A stretch of DNA of 64,000 bases from assembly GCA_964399165.1 (NCBI GenBank), contig CAYNPO010000008.1:99998-163997 (forward strand), written 5' to 3'. Within the stretch, counting starts at the first letter, position 1; the number at the start of each line of letters is the position of its first letter. A program made the position numbers and the translations under genes. This document shows positions 8,898-18,124 of this stretch, piece after piece. The notes under the pieces were generated by a model that was not told where the DNA came from, ran no database searches, and saw only the letters and a list, made by a program, of their open reading frames with translations. The DNA is from UBA6144 sp964399165 (GTDB taxonomy: Bacteria > Bdellovibrionota > Bacteriovoracia > Bacteriovoracales > Bacteriovoracaceae).

Positions 8898-9550
8898 GGG
8901 GACCCGGCGCGCTCCAGTGCGCGGGCGATGAGCGCCTTGAGCGGCTCGTAGCCGAAGTCCAGGAGCGGCTCCCCGTTCACGAAGAACGTCGGGGTCATGC
9001 GCACGCCCAGCTTCTGCCCGTCCTCCAAGTCTTCCTGGATGATCTGCTCGATGGCCGGGCTTTCCATGTCCTCCTTGAGTTTCTCCATGTCGAGATCCAA
9101 CCGCGGCAGATAAGTCCAAATGAGTTCCGGGCGCGGATGGTGGTGGTCGCCCCACTCGGGCTGGTGGTGGTAAAGCAGCTCCAGGGTTTCCCAATATCGG
9201 TTCTGCTGGCGCGCGGCCTCCAGGATCTTGATGGCGAAGCGGGAGTTGGGGTGGAAGGGGGCGTAACGGGCCACCACCTGAATTTTACCTTCGTACTCTT
9301 CCAAGAGCTGCTTCACCATGGGGTGGAAGGCGCGGCAGCTTTCGCACTCGGGATCGAAGAACTCCACCACCGTCACCGGAGCGCCGTCGCGGCCGAGCTT
9401 GAGGGCGGACTCGCGGGTGAGGGCCTGATCCTGCTGGGGAATCTCTTCCACGCGGGAGCGCTCCCCTTCCCGGACCATATCCCGAGCAAACCAGAACCCC
9501 CCGATCACCACAACGACTGCGGCTACAGCAACGGCAACTTTAGTTTTCAT
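8894..9550 (-). CDS. membrane-anchored DsbA-family thioredoxin
   Basis: The 218-residue protein has one N-terminal membrane anchor (residues 4-20) and a thioredoxin fold with the redox motif C69-E-S-C72 (FFDPECESCRAFHP) and the cis-Pro loop MTPTFFVNG. The helical insert typical of DsbA lies between. It overlaps the DsbB-like gene upstream by 11 bases on the same strand, which points to a disulfide-forming pair in the periplasm. The CESC motif differs from the CPHC of classical DsbA and is closer to DsbA-like/thiol-disulfide interchange proteins. Confidence 0.9.
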   Translation of the reverse strand: MKTKVAVAVAAVVVVIGGFWFARDMVREGERSRVEEIPQQDQALTRESALKLGRDGAPVTVVEFFDPECESCRAFHPMVKQLLEEYEGKIQVVARYAPFHPNSRFAIKILEAARQQNRYWETLELLYHHQPEWGDHHHPRPELIWTYLPRLDLDMEKLKEDMESPAIEQIIQEDLEDGQKLGVRMTPTFFVNGEPLLDFGYEPLKALIARALERAGSP

Positions 9551-9959
9551 GGCGCATGTCCTTCAGCGTGAATCCCAGGATCACCAACAGCAGCGTGAAG
9601 GCCACGAGGGAGAGCAAGGGAATGGTGAGGAATCCGAGGCCCACCCACTGCACGGTGGTGCAGGAGACGCCCTGGCGGCAGGGGGCGAGGCTGTCGGGAA
9701 TCCAATGGTAATAGAGCAGGTTGTGGTAGATAGCCACGCCCCATCCGGCCAGCGCCAGGGGTAAGGCGAATTTCACGGCTCGCAGGTCTTGGGGGAAGAG
9801 CGCCAAGCCGAGGATCAGCACGAGTGGGTAAATGGCAATGCGTTGGTACCAGCAAAGAGCGCAGGGGGGGTAACCCAGCACTTCGCTGAAAAACAGGCTT
9901 CCCGCGGTGGCCGCCAGCGCCACTACCCAGGCACAAAACAATTTAGTCCACGAAGACAT
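9540..9959 (-). CDS. DsbB-like disulfide bond formation membrane protein
   Basis: A 139-residue four-helix membrane protein with the quinone-linked cysteine pair CALC (C33, C36) and a second periplasmic pair C94/C100 (APCRQGVSC), as in DsbB and the shorter BdbC. It should reoxidise the DsbA-family partner encoded immediately downstream, passing electrons to quinone. The start at 9959 gives the conserved MSSWTKLF opening; a longer frame exists upstream but codes for low-complexity sequence. Gene overlap with the DsbA-like gene indicates coupled expression. Confidence 0.9.
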   Translation of the reverse strand: MSSWTKLFCAWVVALAATAGSLFFSEVLGYPPCALCWYQRIAIYPLVLILGLALFPQDLRAVKFALPLALAGWGVAIYHNLLYYHWIPDSLAPCRQGVSCTTVQWVGLGFLTIPLLSLVAFTLLLVILGFTLKDMRHEN

Positions 9960-10043
9960 GCCATCACGATACCGGGCCACCCCGGGAGCGTCAAAGTTCG
10001 TTTTCCGTCCTGGCCATTCTCCCGAAATGCGCGAGAATGGGGC

Positions 10044-10622
10044 ATGTCCGCCATCATCTTCCAGGCCTTCATCTCCCTCTTCGTCGCCATCGACGCACTG
10101 GGCGGACTTCCCCTCATCGCCTCCCTCACTAAAGGGATGTCCGACCAACAAAGACAGACGTTGATCCACAAGGCGTCTTTCGCCGCCCTCCTCATCGGCG
10201 TGTCCTTCATCTTCGGCGGCCAGGCGATCTTCGAGTTCCTGGGCATCACCGAGAACGACTTCCGGGTGGCCGGCGGCATCCTGCTCATGATCTTCGCCGT
10301 CCGTGACCTGGCCACCAGCTCCAGTCACCAAGGCTCCGACGCCCCCTCCGCGGTGGGCATCGTCCCCATCGCCATTCCCATCATGATGGGCCCCGCGGCC
10401 CTCACCACCCTCATGATCGGCACCAAGGAATACGGCTTCGCCACCGCCCTGGTGGCCCTGGTGCTGAACCTGCTCATCGCCTGGATCCTGTTCAGCCGCG
10501 CTGGTTGGGTCATGAAAAAACTTGGTCGTGAGACCAGCGACGCCATCGCCAAGATCTTCTCGCTCTTCCTCGCCGCCATCGCGGTGATGCTGATCCGCTT
10601 GGGGATCACGGGGATGTTATAG
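10044..10622 (+). CDS. MarC-family integral membrane protein
   Basis: The 192-residue product has six hydrophobic segments and family motifs: FVAIDALGGLPLIASLT near the start, GGILLMIFAVRDL in the middle and the IPIMMGPAALTTLM loop. MarC proteins (UPF0056) are inner-membrane proteins whose transport role is unresolved. The ATG at 10044 directly opens the first helix. It converges on the rhomboid gene with a 17-base overlap. Confidence 0.9.
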   Translation: MSAIIFQAFISLFVAIDALGGLPLIASLTKGMSDQQRQTLIHKASFAALLIGVSFIFGGQAIFEFLGITENDFRVAGGILLMIFAVRDLATSSSHQGSDAPSAVGIVPIAIPIMMGPAALTTLMIGTKEYGFATALVALVLNLLIAWILFSRAGWVMKKLGRETSDAIAKIFSLFLAAIAVMLIRLGITGML

Positions 10623-11280
10623 TTCCCTCACCCCAGTCGAAGTCCGGTTCCTCCAAGGCTTCCCACTCCCACCGTTCCGCGTTTCGGAAGGCCTTGCGCC
10701 TGAGCAGATAAAACGCCACCGCGGCCAGGACGCCGGAAACGAAGCCCACGAAGTGGTTGAGGTAACTCACGTGGGGCTCCCAAGTTTCGGGCACGAACAG
10801 CATGAGTCCCAAGAAAAGCGAGCTCCCGAAGCGCACCCGCCAGGATTGGCGACGGTCCACCAGGAGAAAGAGCGTGAGCCAGCTGGCCCCCATCCAGTAG
10901 ACCACGCCGGAGACGCCCACCAACGTGGTTGCCGGGGGTAACGTGGGGATGACCAGGAAATTCGTGAGGCCGCCGAGGAGGAAGGCCAGGAGGGCGAGGC
11001 GCAAGCCGAAGTGACCGATTAAAAGCCAGGCAAAGAGCGTGAAGAGGAGCGAGTTACTGAGCAAGTGGGACAAGTCTCCATGGACGAAGAGTGCGCTCCA
11101 CAAGCGCCACCATTCTCCCCTTCCGAAGACCGCGGCGCCGGAGACGGCCATGTCCAGGCCGTTCCAATGGGCGAAACTCAGTGCCCACACTAAGGCGAGA
11201 AAGAAAAACGTCAGCGCCGCCTGGTGGCGGCGGCGCGGACGGGAGTACCAGTTCTGGGTAAGGACGGCCCTGAAAACCAT
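10606..11280 (-). CDS. rhomboid-family intramembrane serine protease
   Basis: The 224-residue six-helix protein carries the rhomboid landmarks: HLLSN in the second helix (H72, N76), the nucleophile motif GVSG (S124) and the catalytic His176 in SYLNHFVGF. A charged, Arg-rich N-terminus precedes the first helix and an acidic tail follows the last. Rhomboids cleave membrane-anchored proteins within the bilayer. All catalytic residues are intact. It has no obvious operon partner. Confidence 0.9.
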   Translation of the reverse strand: MVFRAVLTQNWYSRPRRRHQAALTFFFLALVWALSFAHWNGLDMAVSGAAVFGRGEWWRLWSALFVHGDLSHLLSNSLLFTLFAWLLIGHFGLRLALLAFLLGGLTNFLVIPTLPPATTLVGVSGVVYWMGASWLTLFLLVDRRQSWRVRFGSSLFLGLMLFVPETWEPHVSYLNHFVGFVSGVLAAVAFYLLRRKAFRNAERWEWEALEEPDFDWGEGTITSP

Positions 11281-11325
11281 GCGCCCAAGATGGGCACGGT
11301 CGGGAATTGCGCAACCCCCCCCCGC

Positions 11326-13971
11326 CTAGAGGGGATGGAAGCGCATCTCGAATTCCGTGCGGGACTTGGCGCAGAAGAGCGGAAGCACGAGGGTGCCGTC
11401 CAAGGAAACCGGGACTTGGGTCACGCAGTCGGAAGGAATTTCATAGCTGGCGGCGCGCCCGCTGCTCACCCGGTCCACGTAGTTGGTATTAATCCGCGTA
11501 CCGTCCACGATCTGCACGGGCCCCTGGGCGTTCTCCAGCCCCACCACCGAGGCCAGGAGATCTTGGGTAGAGAGGAAGTCGAAGCGATCCACGGTGCGGG
11601 ACTCGGTGGAGACCAGCGCGCCGGCGGTGTCGTACTGCAGGTAGAGGAGTTTTTGGAACGACTGGAGAACCGTGAGGAAGCCCGCACGGTTTTTCCAAGT
11701 GCCGATGACGCTGACCAAGGGGTCATGGCGGTCAGTTTGTCCAAAGGCCAGGGTAATGCCGTCGAGCAAGTGCCCGCGGTACTCATAGGGTGTGAGGAAC
11801 CCCTGGAGGATGTCGTCGGTGGTGTTGCCCAAAGGTTGCCGTTTGGTTCCCTCCAGCAGCAAGCGGTCCAGTTGCGGGGCCCACACTGCCGTGTGGTCCT
11901 GCAGGTTCACCCAGGCGGAGCGGCGGCCCATCTTCACCAAGAGCCGTCCCTTCACCAAGTGCAGCACGGTGTAGTCGGGGGTGAAGCGCAGATTCAGGGA
12001 GCGAGCCCAGCTATCCGGACGCTCCAACATGCGGATGTCATACTTCCACGCATCCGCGCCGTCCCGCACGGGGAAGAGCTCGTAGTAGTGGAGCGCGCGG
12101 GAAGTGATGGGCGACTCCCAAGGAGACTCGGGTGGGGTGGCAAAGCCGCCGTTGAGGAAACGGAAGCGCGGGGGTTGGCCCGTTACCGCGGGGGGAAGAA
12201 CCTCAAACTCGTCGTAGTTCACGATGGTCAAGGCCGGCTTGTACTTCACCTGAGGCCAGAACTCGGAAAGACGTTGGTCGAAGAAGCGGTAGGAAAGGTA
12301 TTCGTCGTTGCACAGGCTTTCCAGCAGGATTTCGTTTCCGCCCCCTGCCTGGAGGTCCACCTGCCACAGGCGCAGAAGTTTGCATTTTTCCGCCAAGTGG
12401 ATTTGTCCCAGTAGTCGGTCCTTGGCGTAGATGGCCGGGCTCTGGGCACCTGCCACGTAGTACAACGGGCCCGCTTGAACGCCCTTCATCGGGTTCAAGG
12501 TGAGGAAGCGGCTACGGGCGCCAGTGCGGGTGGAAACTACCCAGGGCTCCGGCTGTACCACTGTGATGGACTCCACGGGGGCGCCCAAGGGACGTAGCAC
12601 CTTAAGTTTGAGGGAAGTGCGCTCGGTGCCCACTTGGACTTGGCAGTCCAGCTCCAAGGTGTCGGCAGTGAGGGTTCCTCTCACGGCCACCTCATAAAGT
12701 GCGCCGGAGGCCAAAGAAGGGACGGAGGCGGGCACGCCGCGTAGGCGGGCGCCGGGGCAGGACAGAGACAACGGCAAACGGCGGCTGGGCAGCCAGAAAT
12801 TCTTAAGAGGCAAGTTGAAGCTGAAGGCGTCATTAGCGCCCAAGGTGATGCCGTGGAGACCTTTCATGACGGGGAAAACGAAGGGGCGCGGGGGGGCGTC
12901 CAGCGCGCGGTCGAGGTGGAAGAGCCCGCGCAGGGCCTTGCCCTCCGGGCCCGCGTCCGCGCCCAGCATGAGGCGCGCGTACCACTGGTCGGGGTTGCCC
13001 TCGGGGTGGGCGCCCTTGATCATGGCCAGGGCGGCGGTGACGAAGGGGGCGGCCTGAGAGGTGCCGTTCTTGAAGTCATAGCCCCGGCGACTGATCTGTG
13101 TCGGCGCCAAGACCATGGGAATGGTGCTGAGGATCTTCTCGCCCGGCGCGAGAATGTCCACCTGGGTGCCCCAGTTGGAAAAGCGCGCCACGTCGCCGTT
13201 GGCGCGCAAGGCCCCCACGCACACCACACCGTCCAACTGGCAGGGATAGATGGTGGCGCGTTGGGAGCTGTTGCCCGCGGCCGCCACCACCATCACGCCG
13301 GCCTCTTGGGCCTTCTTGATGGCGTTCTCGAGTTCCACCGTCATGAAGGACTTGGGCCACCCCACGCTCAAATGAATGACATCGGCGCCGCGGGACACGG
13401 CGTAATCGAAGGCACGGGCCACGCGTACGGGCAACGGCGCGATGCCCGGGGTGGATGATTGCCCTTCATCAGGGGCGAAGGCCTTGAGCGAGAGGAATTT
13501 GTACTCCCCGCGCACACCCTGCAGGACGGTGTTGATGATGCCGGTCACGTGGGTTCCGTGGGCGTCCTCGTCTTCGGGGCGGTTCATGTCGTTGACGAAG
13601 TCCCAGCCGGCGCAGTCGCCTTTGTAGCCGTTGCCGTCTTTGTCCTCCCCGTCCCGGGGCGGGATGGTAGTGCCCTCATAACACTCGGCTGTATTCAGCG
13701 CCACATGCCCGCGCAGCTCGGGGTGCTCGATGTCGAAGCCCCCGTCGATCACGGCGATCACCACCGGTTCGCGCAGTGTTCGGTCGGGCACGGAGGCCCG
13801 TCCCCAGTCCATGCGGGGGGACGCGAAGATGCGCTCGTCGTGCAGGTCATCCACGCTGATCAGGATTTCCTGGCCGCGGGGAGCCAGGTACCAGCGGTAC
13901 TGGTCCATGGAGGATTGGGCCAGGGCGCCGGTGACGGCGAGAGCGGAGACCAGGGCGAGGAACGGTTTCAT
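11326..13971 (-). CDS. exported subtilisin-like serine protease (S8)
   Basis: The 881-residue preprotein has a signal peptide and a complete S8 catalytic triad: D76 (VIAVIDGG), H138 (DAHGTHVTG) and S305 (NGTSQAAP), with oxyanion N234. The peptidase domain ends near residue 360. Residues 370-881 form a long beta-rich C-terminal region of unknown type, with no repeats. No clear prodomain lies between signal and protease. Its ATG overlaps the stop of the upstream 993-residue exported protein (ATGA), so the two are co-translated. Confidence 0.93.
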   Translation of the reverse strand: MKPFLALVSALAVTGALAQSSMDQYRWYLAPRGQEILISVDDLHDERIFASPRMDWGRASVPDRTLREPVVIAVIDGGFDIEHPELRGHVALNTAECYEGTTIPPRDGEDKDGNGYKGDCAGWDFVNDMNRPEDEDAHGTHVTGIINTVLQGVRGEYKFLSLKAFAPDEGQSSTPGIAPLPVRVARAFDYAVSRGADVIHLSVGWPKSFMTVELENAIKKAQEAGVMVVAAAGNSSQRATIYPCQLDGVVCVGALRANGDVARFSNWGTQVDILAPGEKILSTIPMVLAPTQISRRGYDFKNGTSQAAPFVTAALAMIKGAHPEGNPDQWYARLMLGADAGPEGKALRGLFHLDRALDAPPRPFVFPVMKGLHGITLGANDAFSFNLPLKNFWLPSRRLPLSLSCPGARLRGVPASVPSLASGALYEVAVRGTLTADTLELDCQVQVGTERTSLKLKVLRPLGAPVESITVVQPEPWVVSTRTGARSRFLTLNPMKGVQAGPLYYVAGAQSPAIYAKDRLLGQIHLAEKCKLLRLWQVDLQAGGGNEILLESLCNDEYLSYRFFDQRLSEFWPQVKYKPALTIVNYDEFEVLPPAVTGQPPRFRFLNGGFATPPESPWESPITSRALHYYELFPVRDGADAWKYDIRMLERPDSWARSLNLRFTPDYTVLHLVKGRLLVKMGRRSAWVNLQDHTAVWAPQLDRLLLEGTKRQPLGNTTDDILQGFLTPYEYRGHLLDGITLAFGQTDRHDPLVSVIGTWKNRAGFLTVLQSFQKLLYLQYDTAGALVSTESRTVDRFDFLSTQDLLASVVGLENAQGPVQIVDGTRINTNYVDRVSSGRAASYEIPSDCVTQVPVSLDGTLVLPLFCAKSRTEFEMRFHPL

Positions 13972-16949
13972 ATCGCCCGCTCCATCATCCAGTTGGAGAG
14001 GAGCTCACCTTCCAGGATACCCCAGCTCTGCATGACCTGTTGGGTGGGAGCGGTATGCAGCTGCACGGGCAATTCGCCATAGACGTTGGAGAAGACCGGG
14101 CTGTCCCCGGCCTCATCGCCTTGGCGGTAGCCCTCGATGCGGCCCTGGTAGGCGATGTTTTCGGTCCCCACGAGGGCCTCGAGCCCCCGCACCGAGACGC
14201 TGGAGTGGAAGTTTTTGAGGAACGTGTGGAGTTCCTTCATCCCGTCGGAAGGATCCGGCTGGGCCATCAGGCGCTGGATCCTCCTGAGATCCCGCACGAT
14301 GTCCCGCTCGTCTCCCAGGCGCTCGTGGGTGTTATCGCGGTAGACGTTCCCGCGCAGGGCCGCGCGGACCTGGGAGTCGGTGGAGGCCAGCAGGCGCGTA
14401 ACCCCTTCCTGGGTGAGCGTGTAGAAAAAAGAGACTTGGTAGAGTAGGATCGAGTTGGCGTTGATCACCATCAAGGGATCAAAGATGCGGCGTCCCGCCT
14501 CCCGGTTCACCTGCTCCAGAAGCCCCCGGATCTGGCGGGCGGGGATTTTCCAGCCGTTCATGATCCGCTCGTAAGTCATGGTCAGGCGGCTGCCGTCGTG
14601 TTCGGAGGTGAAGACGCGGTTCTTGGCCCGTCCGCCCACCGTGAAGCCGGAGTTCAGGGTCATGACGTCGGAGAGTCGCACGCGGGCGTCGGCGAAGGCG
14701 TTGATCAACTCGTTGACCGCCTCGGTGACGTAGGATTCGGTGTCGGTTCCCTCGGTGTGGGCGTCGTAGCGGCGGAAGATCTCCTTTACCGCCCCGCCGT
14801 TGGCGTGGGTCAGCTTCATGTCCTGGAGCGACCCGAGCCGGTTCTGCTTGAAGATCAGGAACTGGAAAGTTTGGCCCCGCTCTTTGATGACGTTTTCCAC
14901 CTTGTGGGGGCGGACCACCTCTTGAAGGGCCGAGTGGTTGAGGGAGAAGATGCTCATGCGGAGGGCCTTGAGCGCGGTGACGTTCACATCCCGGGGATGG
15001 AGCGAGACGGGGTAGAAGTGAGTCTCGGCGGTGGCCTGGTTCCAGCGGGCGTTGAAGGAAAGGAGCGGGACGTAGGACTTAAGTTTGAGAGTCACCATCA
15101 GCTTCAGGTTTTTCCCGTAGTCCTGGTAGACGTGGAAGGTGTGCTCATCGGCCCGGTGGAGGTGGAAGCGGGTCAGGATCATGCGGGCGGCCTGGGCCCC
15201 CGCGTACACCCGCAGCAGGCGCTCGGGCAGGCTGGTGAACTGGGTCAGGCTCATCTCGGCTTCGCCAATGAGTCGCGGCACCAGGGAGTCCGTGATGATG
15301 AAGGATTCACCCACGCCCATGGCGCCTTTGAGGTCGCTTAACACGGACTGCACCAGCGCCTGGTTTTCAGCGCCGCCTTCCGAGGTGAGCCGGTCAATTT
15401 TGCGCCCCAGGTCCTTGAAGAGCATGGGAACGGCCAGGTTTTTGTAGGGCTCGCGCAGTGAGCGGCGCAGAGTCTGGATGGGCTTCACATGGGAGAAGGT
15501 CCGCTGGAAGCTCACGCCCCCGCGGGCGGTGAGTTGCACGGGCACGGGCAGACCCTCCACCCCGGCGAAGAAGCCCGCGTCCAGGGAGAAGCCGAAGTTG
15601 TCCACCAGCTGCACCTTGTTGTTGGTGCCCATGTAGGTGCCAGTGACGATGTCCCGGGAGAGGATGAGTTGTCCGTTGAGGGTCGGGATGGCCACGGCGC
15701 GGGTGGAGAAGAACTCCCCTTCCTTGCGGATTAGCTTTTCCACCTCGGAGCGGTAGTTGTTCTCGTCCTGGGTGCGCAGGAGTTCGTTGAAGCCCCTCAC
15801 GCCGAGATCCAGCAGCTGGCTGCGCAGCCGTCCCAGGGCATAAGAGCCGAGTTCCGAGGCGGAGAAAGGGGACTCGGGATCGCCGTAGGAGAAACGGCTG
15901 GCATAGCCGGGGAAGAACTCCTGGACGATTTCCCCGTTCAACAGCCCGGGAGGCATGCCGATGTCGGGGTTGAAGGGCAGGGCCGGAAAGTCGGTCTCCA
16001 GCTGGAGCAGCGTCATGAGGTCATTGCGGCGGGCGACGATCTTTTCCACCAGGAGTTTTTCCACCGGCGCGGGGTAATGGGCCTTCACCACCACTTCGGC
16101 CAAATCAGCGCGGGTCAAACGGCCTATGCGCCGGCCGATCCAGCGGGCGTCCTCCCAGCTGGTGCCGTAGCCGTCGTCCAGGTCCTGTGTGTGGTAGAGT
16201 TTGAGGTTGTTGAGCACCACGCGGCCCGCCTGCCACGGCATGAGGTTCACCGACTCGGTGGTGTCCACCAGGGCCAAGGGGACATAGGGCGAGCGCAGCA
16301 GGCGCCGTCCTTGGTGGATCTCGGGGGCCATCACGCCGGTGGCGAGGTTGTAGATGTCGGTGTCGGGGGTCAGGACCAGGACGTCCTGGAGCACGATGGT
16401 GAGATCCCGCTGGGAGCGGATCCAGCGGTCGGTCCCGGCCAGCAACTTGTCGCGCATCTCCTCTTTGAAGAGGTCGCGGTCGATGGTGTCGGCGAACTCC
16501 AGCTGCAGGCTCGGAGTCCAGGACATGGGCTGGGTGGAGTAACCGAGCTTGGCCAAGATGTTGCGACGGAGTAGGAAGTTGTGTGCCTTCTTGGAAAGAA
16601 TGACGATCAGCTCGCGGTTGTTGGAGCTGACCACGCTGAAGCGCAGCTGGCCGTCGCGGCTGGGGAGCTCGCGGCCGTAGCGCACGCGTTCGTTGGGCGC
16701 CAGCAGCCGCTGCGCGGGGATGGCGTTCTGGTTCGGGCGCCAGATGTTGGTCATGGTGGTGGGGTCGAGTAGCGAGATGTCCTGGCCTTGCAGGGCCATG
16801 GCGTGGGCGCGGTCGGGGGTGTAGGGCAAGTCGGTGGCGGCTTCGATGGCGTAGAAGCGCGGGATGAACCCGGGAAGGACGTCTTGCGCGAAGGCGTGGG
16901 ACATCAGGGAGAGCAGGAGGCCAAATACGCGCAAGAATTGGTTCTTCAT
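13968..16949 (-). CDS. 993-residue exported protein of unknown function, coupled to the subtilase
   Basis: A signal peptide (LLLSLMSHAFA) precedes a very long protein with few cysteines and no recognised motif. The middle contains Gly-rich beta-like stretches (FGFSLDAGFFAGVEG, then VQLTARGGVSFQRTF) that could be membrane-associated or barrel-like, and the rest is mostly helical. It is the first gene of a two-gene unit with the S8 protease, sharing an ATGA junction, so the pair probably acts together outside the cytoplasm, for instance as substrate, chaperone or delivery partner. That role is conjecture. Confidence 0.85.
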   Translation of the reverse strand: MKNQFLRVFGLLLSLMSHAFAQDVLPGFIPRFYAIEAATDLPYTPDRAHAMALQGQDISLLDPTTMTNIWRPNQNAIPAQRLLAPNERVRYGRELPSRDGQLRFSVVSSNNRELIVILSKKAHNFLLRRNILAKLGYSTQPMSWTPSLQLEFADTIDRDLFKEEMRDKLLAGTDRWIRSQRDLTIVLQDVLVLTPDTDIYNLATGVMAPEIHQGRRLLRSPYVPLALVDTTESVNLMPWQAGRVVLNNLKLYHTQDLDDGYGTSWEDARWIGRRIGRLTRADLAEVVVKAHYPAPVEKLLVEKIVARRNDLMTLLQLETDFPALPFNPDIGMPPGLLNGEIVQEFFPGYASRFSYGDPESPFSASELGSYALGRLRSQLLDLGVRGFNELLRTQDENNYRSEVEKLIRKEGEFFSTRAVAIPTLNGQLILSRDIVTGTYMGTNNKVQLVDNFGFSLDAGFFAGVEGLPVPVQLTARGGVSFQRTFSHVKPIQTLRRSLREPYKNLAVPMLFKDLGRKIDRLTSEGGAENQALVQSVLSDLKGAMGVGESFIITDSLVPRLIGEAEMSLTQFTSLPERLLRVYAGAQAARMILTRFHLHRADEHTFHVYQDYGKNLKLMVTLKLKSYVPLLSFNARWNQATAETHFYPVSLHPRDVNVTALKALRMSIFSLNHSALQEVVRPHKVENVIKERGQTFQFLIFKQNRLGSLQDMKLTHANGGAVKEIFRRYDAHTEGTDTESYVTEAVNELINAFADARVRLSDVMTLNSGFTVGGRAKNRVFTSEHDGSRLTMTYERIMNGWKIPARQIRGLLEQVNREAGRRIFDPLMVINANSILLYQVSFFYTLTQEGVTRLLASTDSQVRAALRGNVYRDNTHERLGDERDIVRDLRRIQRLMAQPDPSDGMKELHTFLKNFHSSVSVRGLEALVGTENIAYQGRIEGYRQGDEAGDSPVFSNVYGELPVQLHTAPTQQVMQSWGILEGELLSNWMMERAI

Positions 16950-17005
16950 GGGCGGCTCCGTATCACCCGCCCGAAAACATCGCCGAGCGTGAGTGTAACT
17001 TTTAC

Positions 17006-17035
17006 AAAAAAAAGGGGCCCCCGGAGGGGCCCCTT
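17006..17035 (-). terminator. intrinsic terminator after lipoprotein paralogue 1
   Basis: Arms AAGGGGCCCC (17012-17021) and GGGGCCCCTT (17026-17035) with a four-base loop, followed on the minus strand by an eight-base U-run. It lies 11 bases after the lipoprotein stop. Confidence 0.88.
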
Positions 17036-17045
17036 GCGGCGGGCT

Positions 17046-17900
17046 TCAGATTTCGCCGACGACTTTGTCGAAGAACTTGCCGATCTGTTCCGGGGTGGTG
17101 CTGTTCACCCGGGCGGCGGTGTTCAGGAGGTCGCGGTACTGTTGCTCGCGGCCTTGGGCGCGGTTCCTGAGCGCCACTTCCACCTGGTTCATGTTCACGC
17201 CGAGGGCGGACATGGCGAAGGTGTTTTTCTCGGCCACGGTGAGCTCCCGGGCGTTTTCCAGGCGCTGGTAGCGGCTGGCCAGGCGGGCCATCTCTTGGGC
17301 GCGGCCTTCAGACAGGGATAGTTCGGTCTTCAGCTTGTGGGCCATGAACTTCACGGCGGTCTCTTCTTTCAGGGCGGCGATGGTCTCGAGGTCGCGGGAA
17401 ACGCCGGCGGTGTTGGAGAAGCGGAAGCCGCCTCCGGTGTAGAAGGTGTACCAGTGGGAAGTGTCGACCCATACTTCGCCCACGTAGACGCTGACGGTCT
17501 CGGTCTGGGTCACGTAGCAGTCGCAGTAAGAGTCATACTCTTCCCAGGTGTTGGTGTAGGTGTCGTAGACGGAATCCCAGTAACCGGACTCGATCCACTC
17601 CTGGTTACGGGCCAGGTCGCCCACGATGTCCCCGTCCACGGCCACGGCGGCGAACTGGGCGTAGGTCGTCATGGTATTCATGTCCCAGCGGTCCATGTTG
17701 TAGGCCACGTACTCGCCGGTGTTCTCGTTGCGGTAAACGGAGAAGTTGCCCTTCTCGGTGTCCAGTTTCACCAGGGTCCAGGTTTGGTTGGTCTCGGCCT
17801 CGAGGGCCGCTTCGAAGGCCTTGGCGGCTTTCTTCTGTTTGCTGTCGCCACAGCCCACCAGGGCCAGGCTCAGGATCATCAACGCGACAAAGCTCTTCAT
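17046..17900 (-). CDS. lipoprotein, paralogue 1 of a tandem triplet
   Basis: The 284-residue product has a lipobox (LALVGC). Mature order: charged N-terminus, a beta segment (SVYRNENTGEYVAYNMDRWD), a Tyr/Trp-rich middle with CDCY, the shared WVDTSHWYTFY-GGGFRF block, and a helical C-terminal 110 residues (AQEMARLASRYQRLE, ALGVNMNQVE, TTPEQIGKFF). The family is unknown to me. It is 224 bases from paralogue 2, has its own terminator and so probably its own promoter. Confidence 0.88.
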   Translation of the reverse strand: MKSFVALMILSLALVGCGDSKQKKAAKAFEAALEAETNQTWTLVKLDTEKGNFSVYRNENTGEYVAYNMDRWDMNTMTTYAQFAAVAVDGDIVGDLARNQEWIESGYWDSVYDTYTNTWEEYDSYCDCYVTQTETVSVYVGEVWVDTSHWYTFYTGGGFRFSNTAGVSRDLETIAALKEETAVKFMAHKLKTELSLSEGRAQEMARLASRYQRLENARELTVAEKNTFAMSALGVNMNQVEVALRNRAQGREQQYRDLLNTAARVNSTTPEQIGKFFDKVVGEI

Positions 17901-18076
17901 GGTACATTCTCCTTACGAGGGTTGAAGGGGGACGGAGAATCCCTGAGCAATCTACGTGCCAACCCCTCACGCAAATTATTTCCCCCACTAGACTCGGCGC
18001 AAGGTGCGGTCTGTTCAGGAGCGAAACAACCCCAAGCGGCCAAAACGCACCTTAATGCGCCGCTCTGTTTCAGCAT

Positions 18077-18104
18077 AAAAAAAGGGCCCGCAAGGGCCCT
18101 TCTT
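18077..18104 (-). terminator. intrinsic terminator after lipoprotein paralogue 2
   Basis: Arms AAGGGCCC (18082-18089) and GGGCCCTT (18094-18101) with a GCAA loop, followed on the minus strand by a U-rich run. It separates paralogue 2 from the promoter region of paralogue 1. Confidence 0.85.
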
Positions 18105-18124
18105 TCATTGGAATTGGGATCCGG

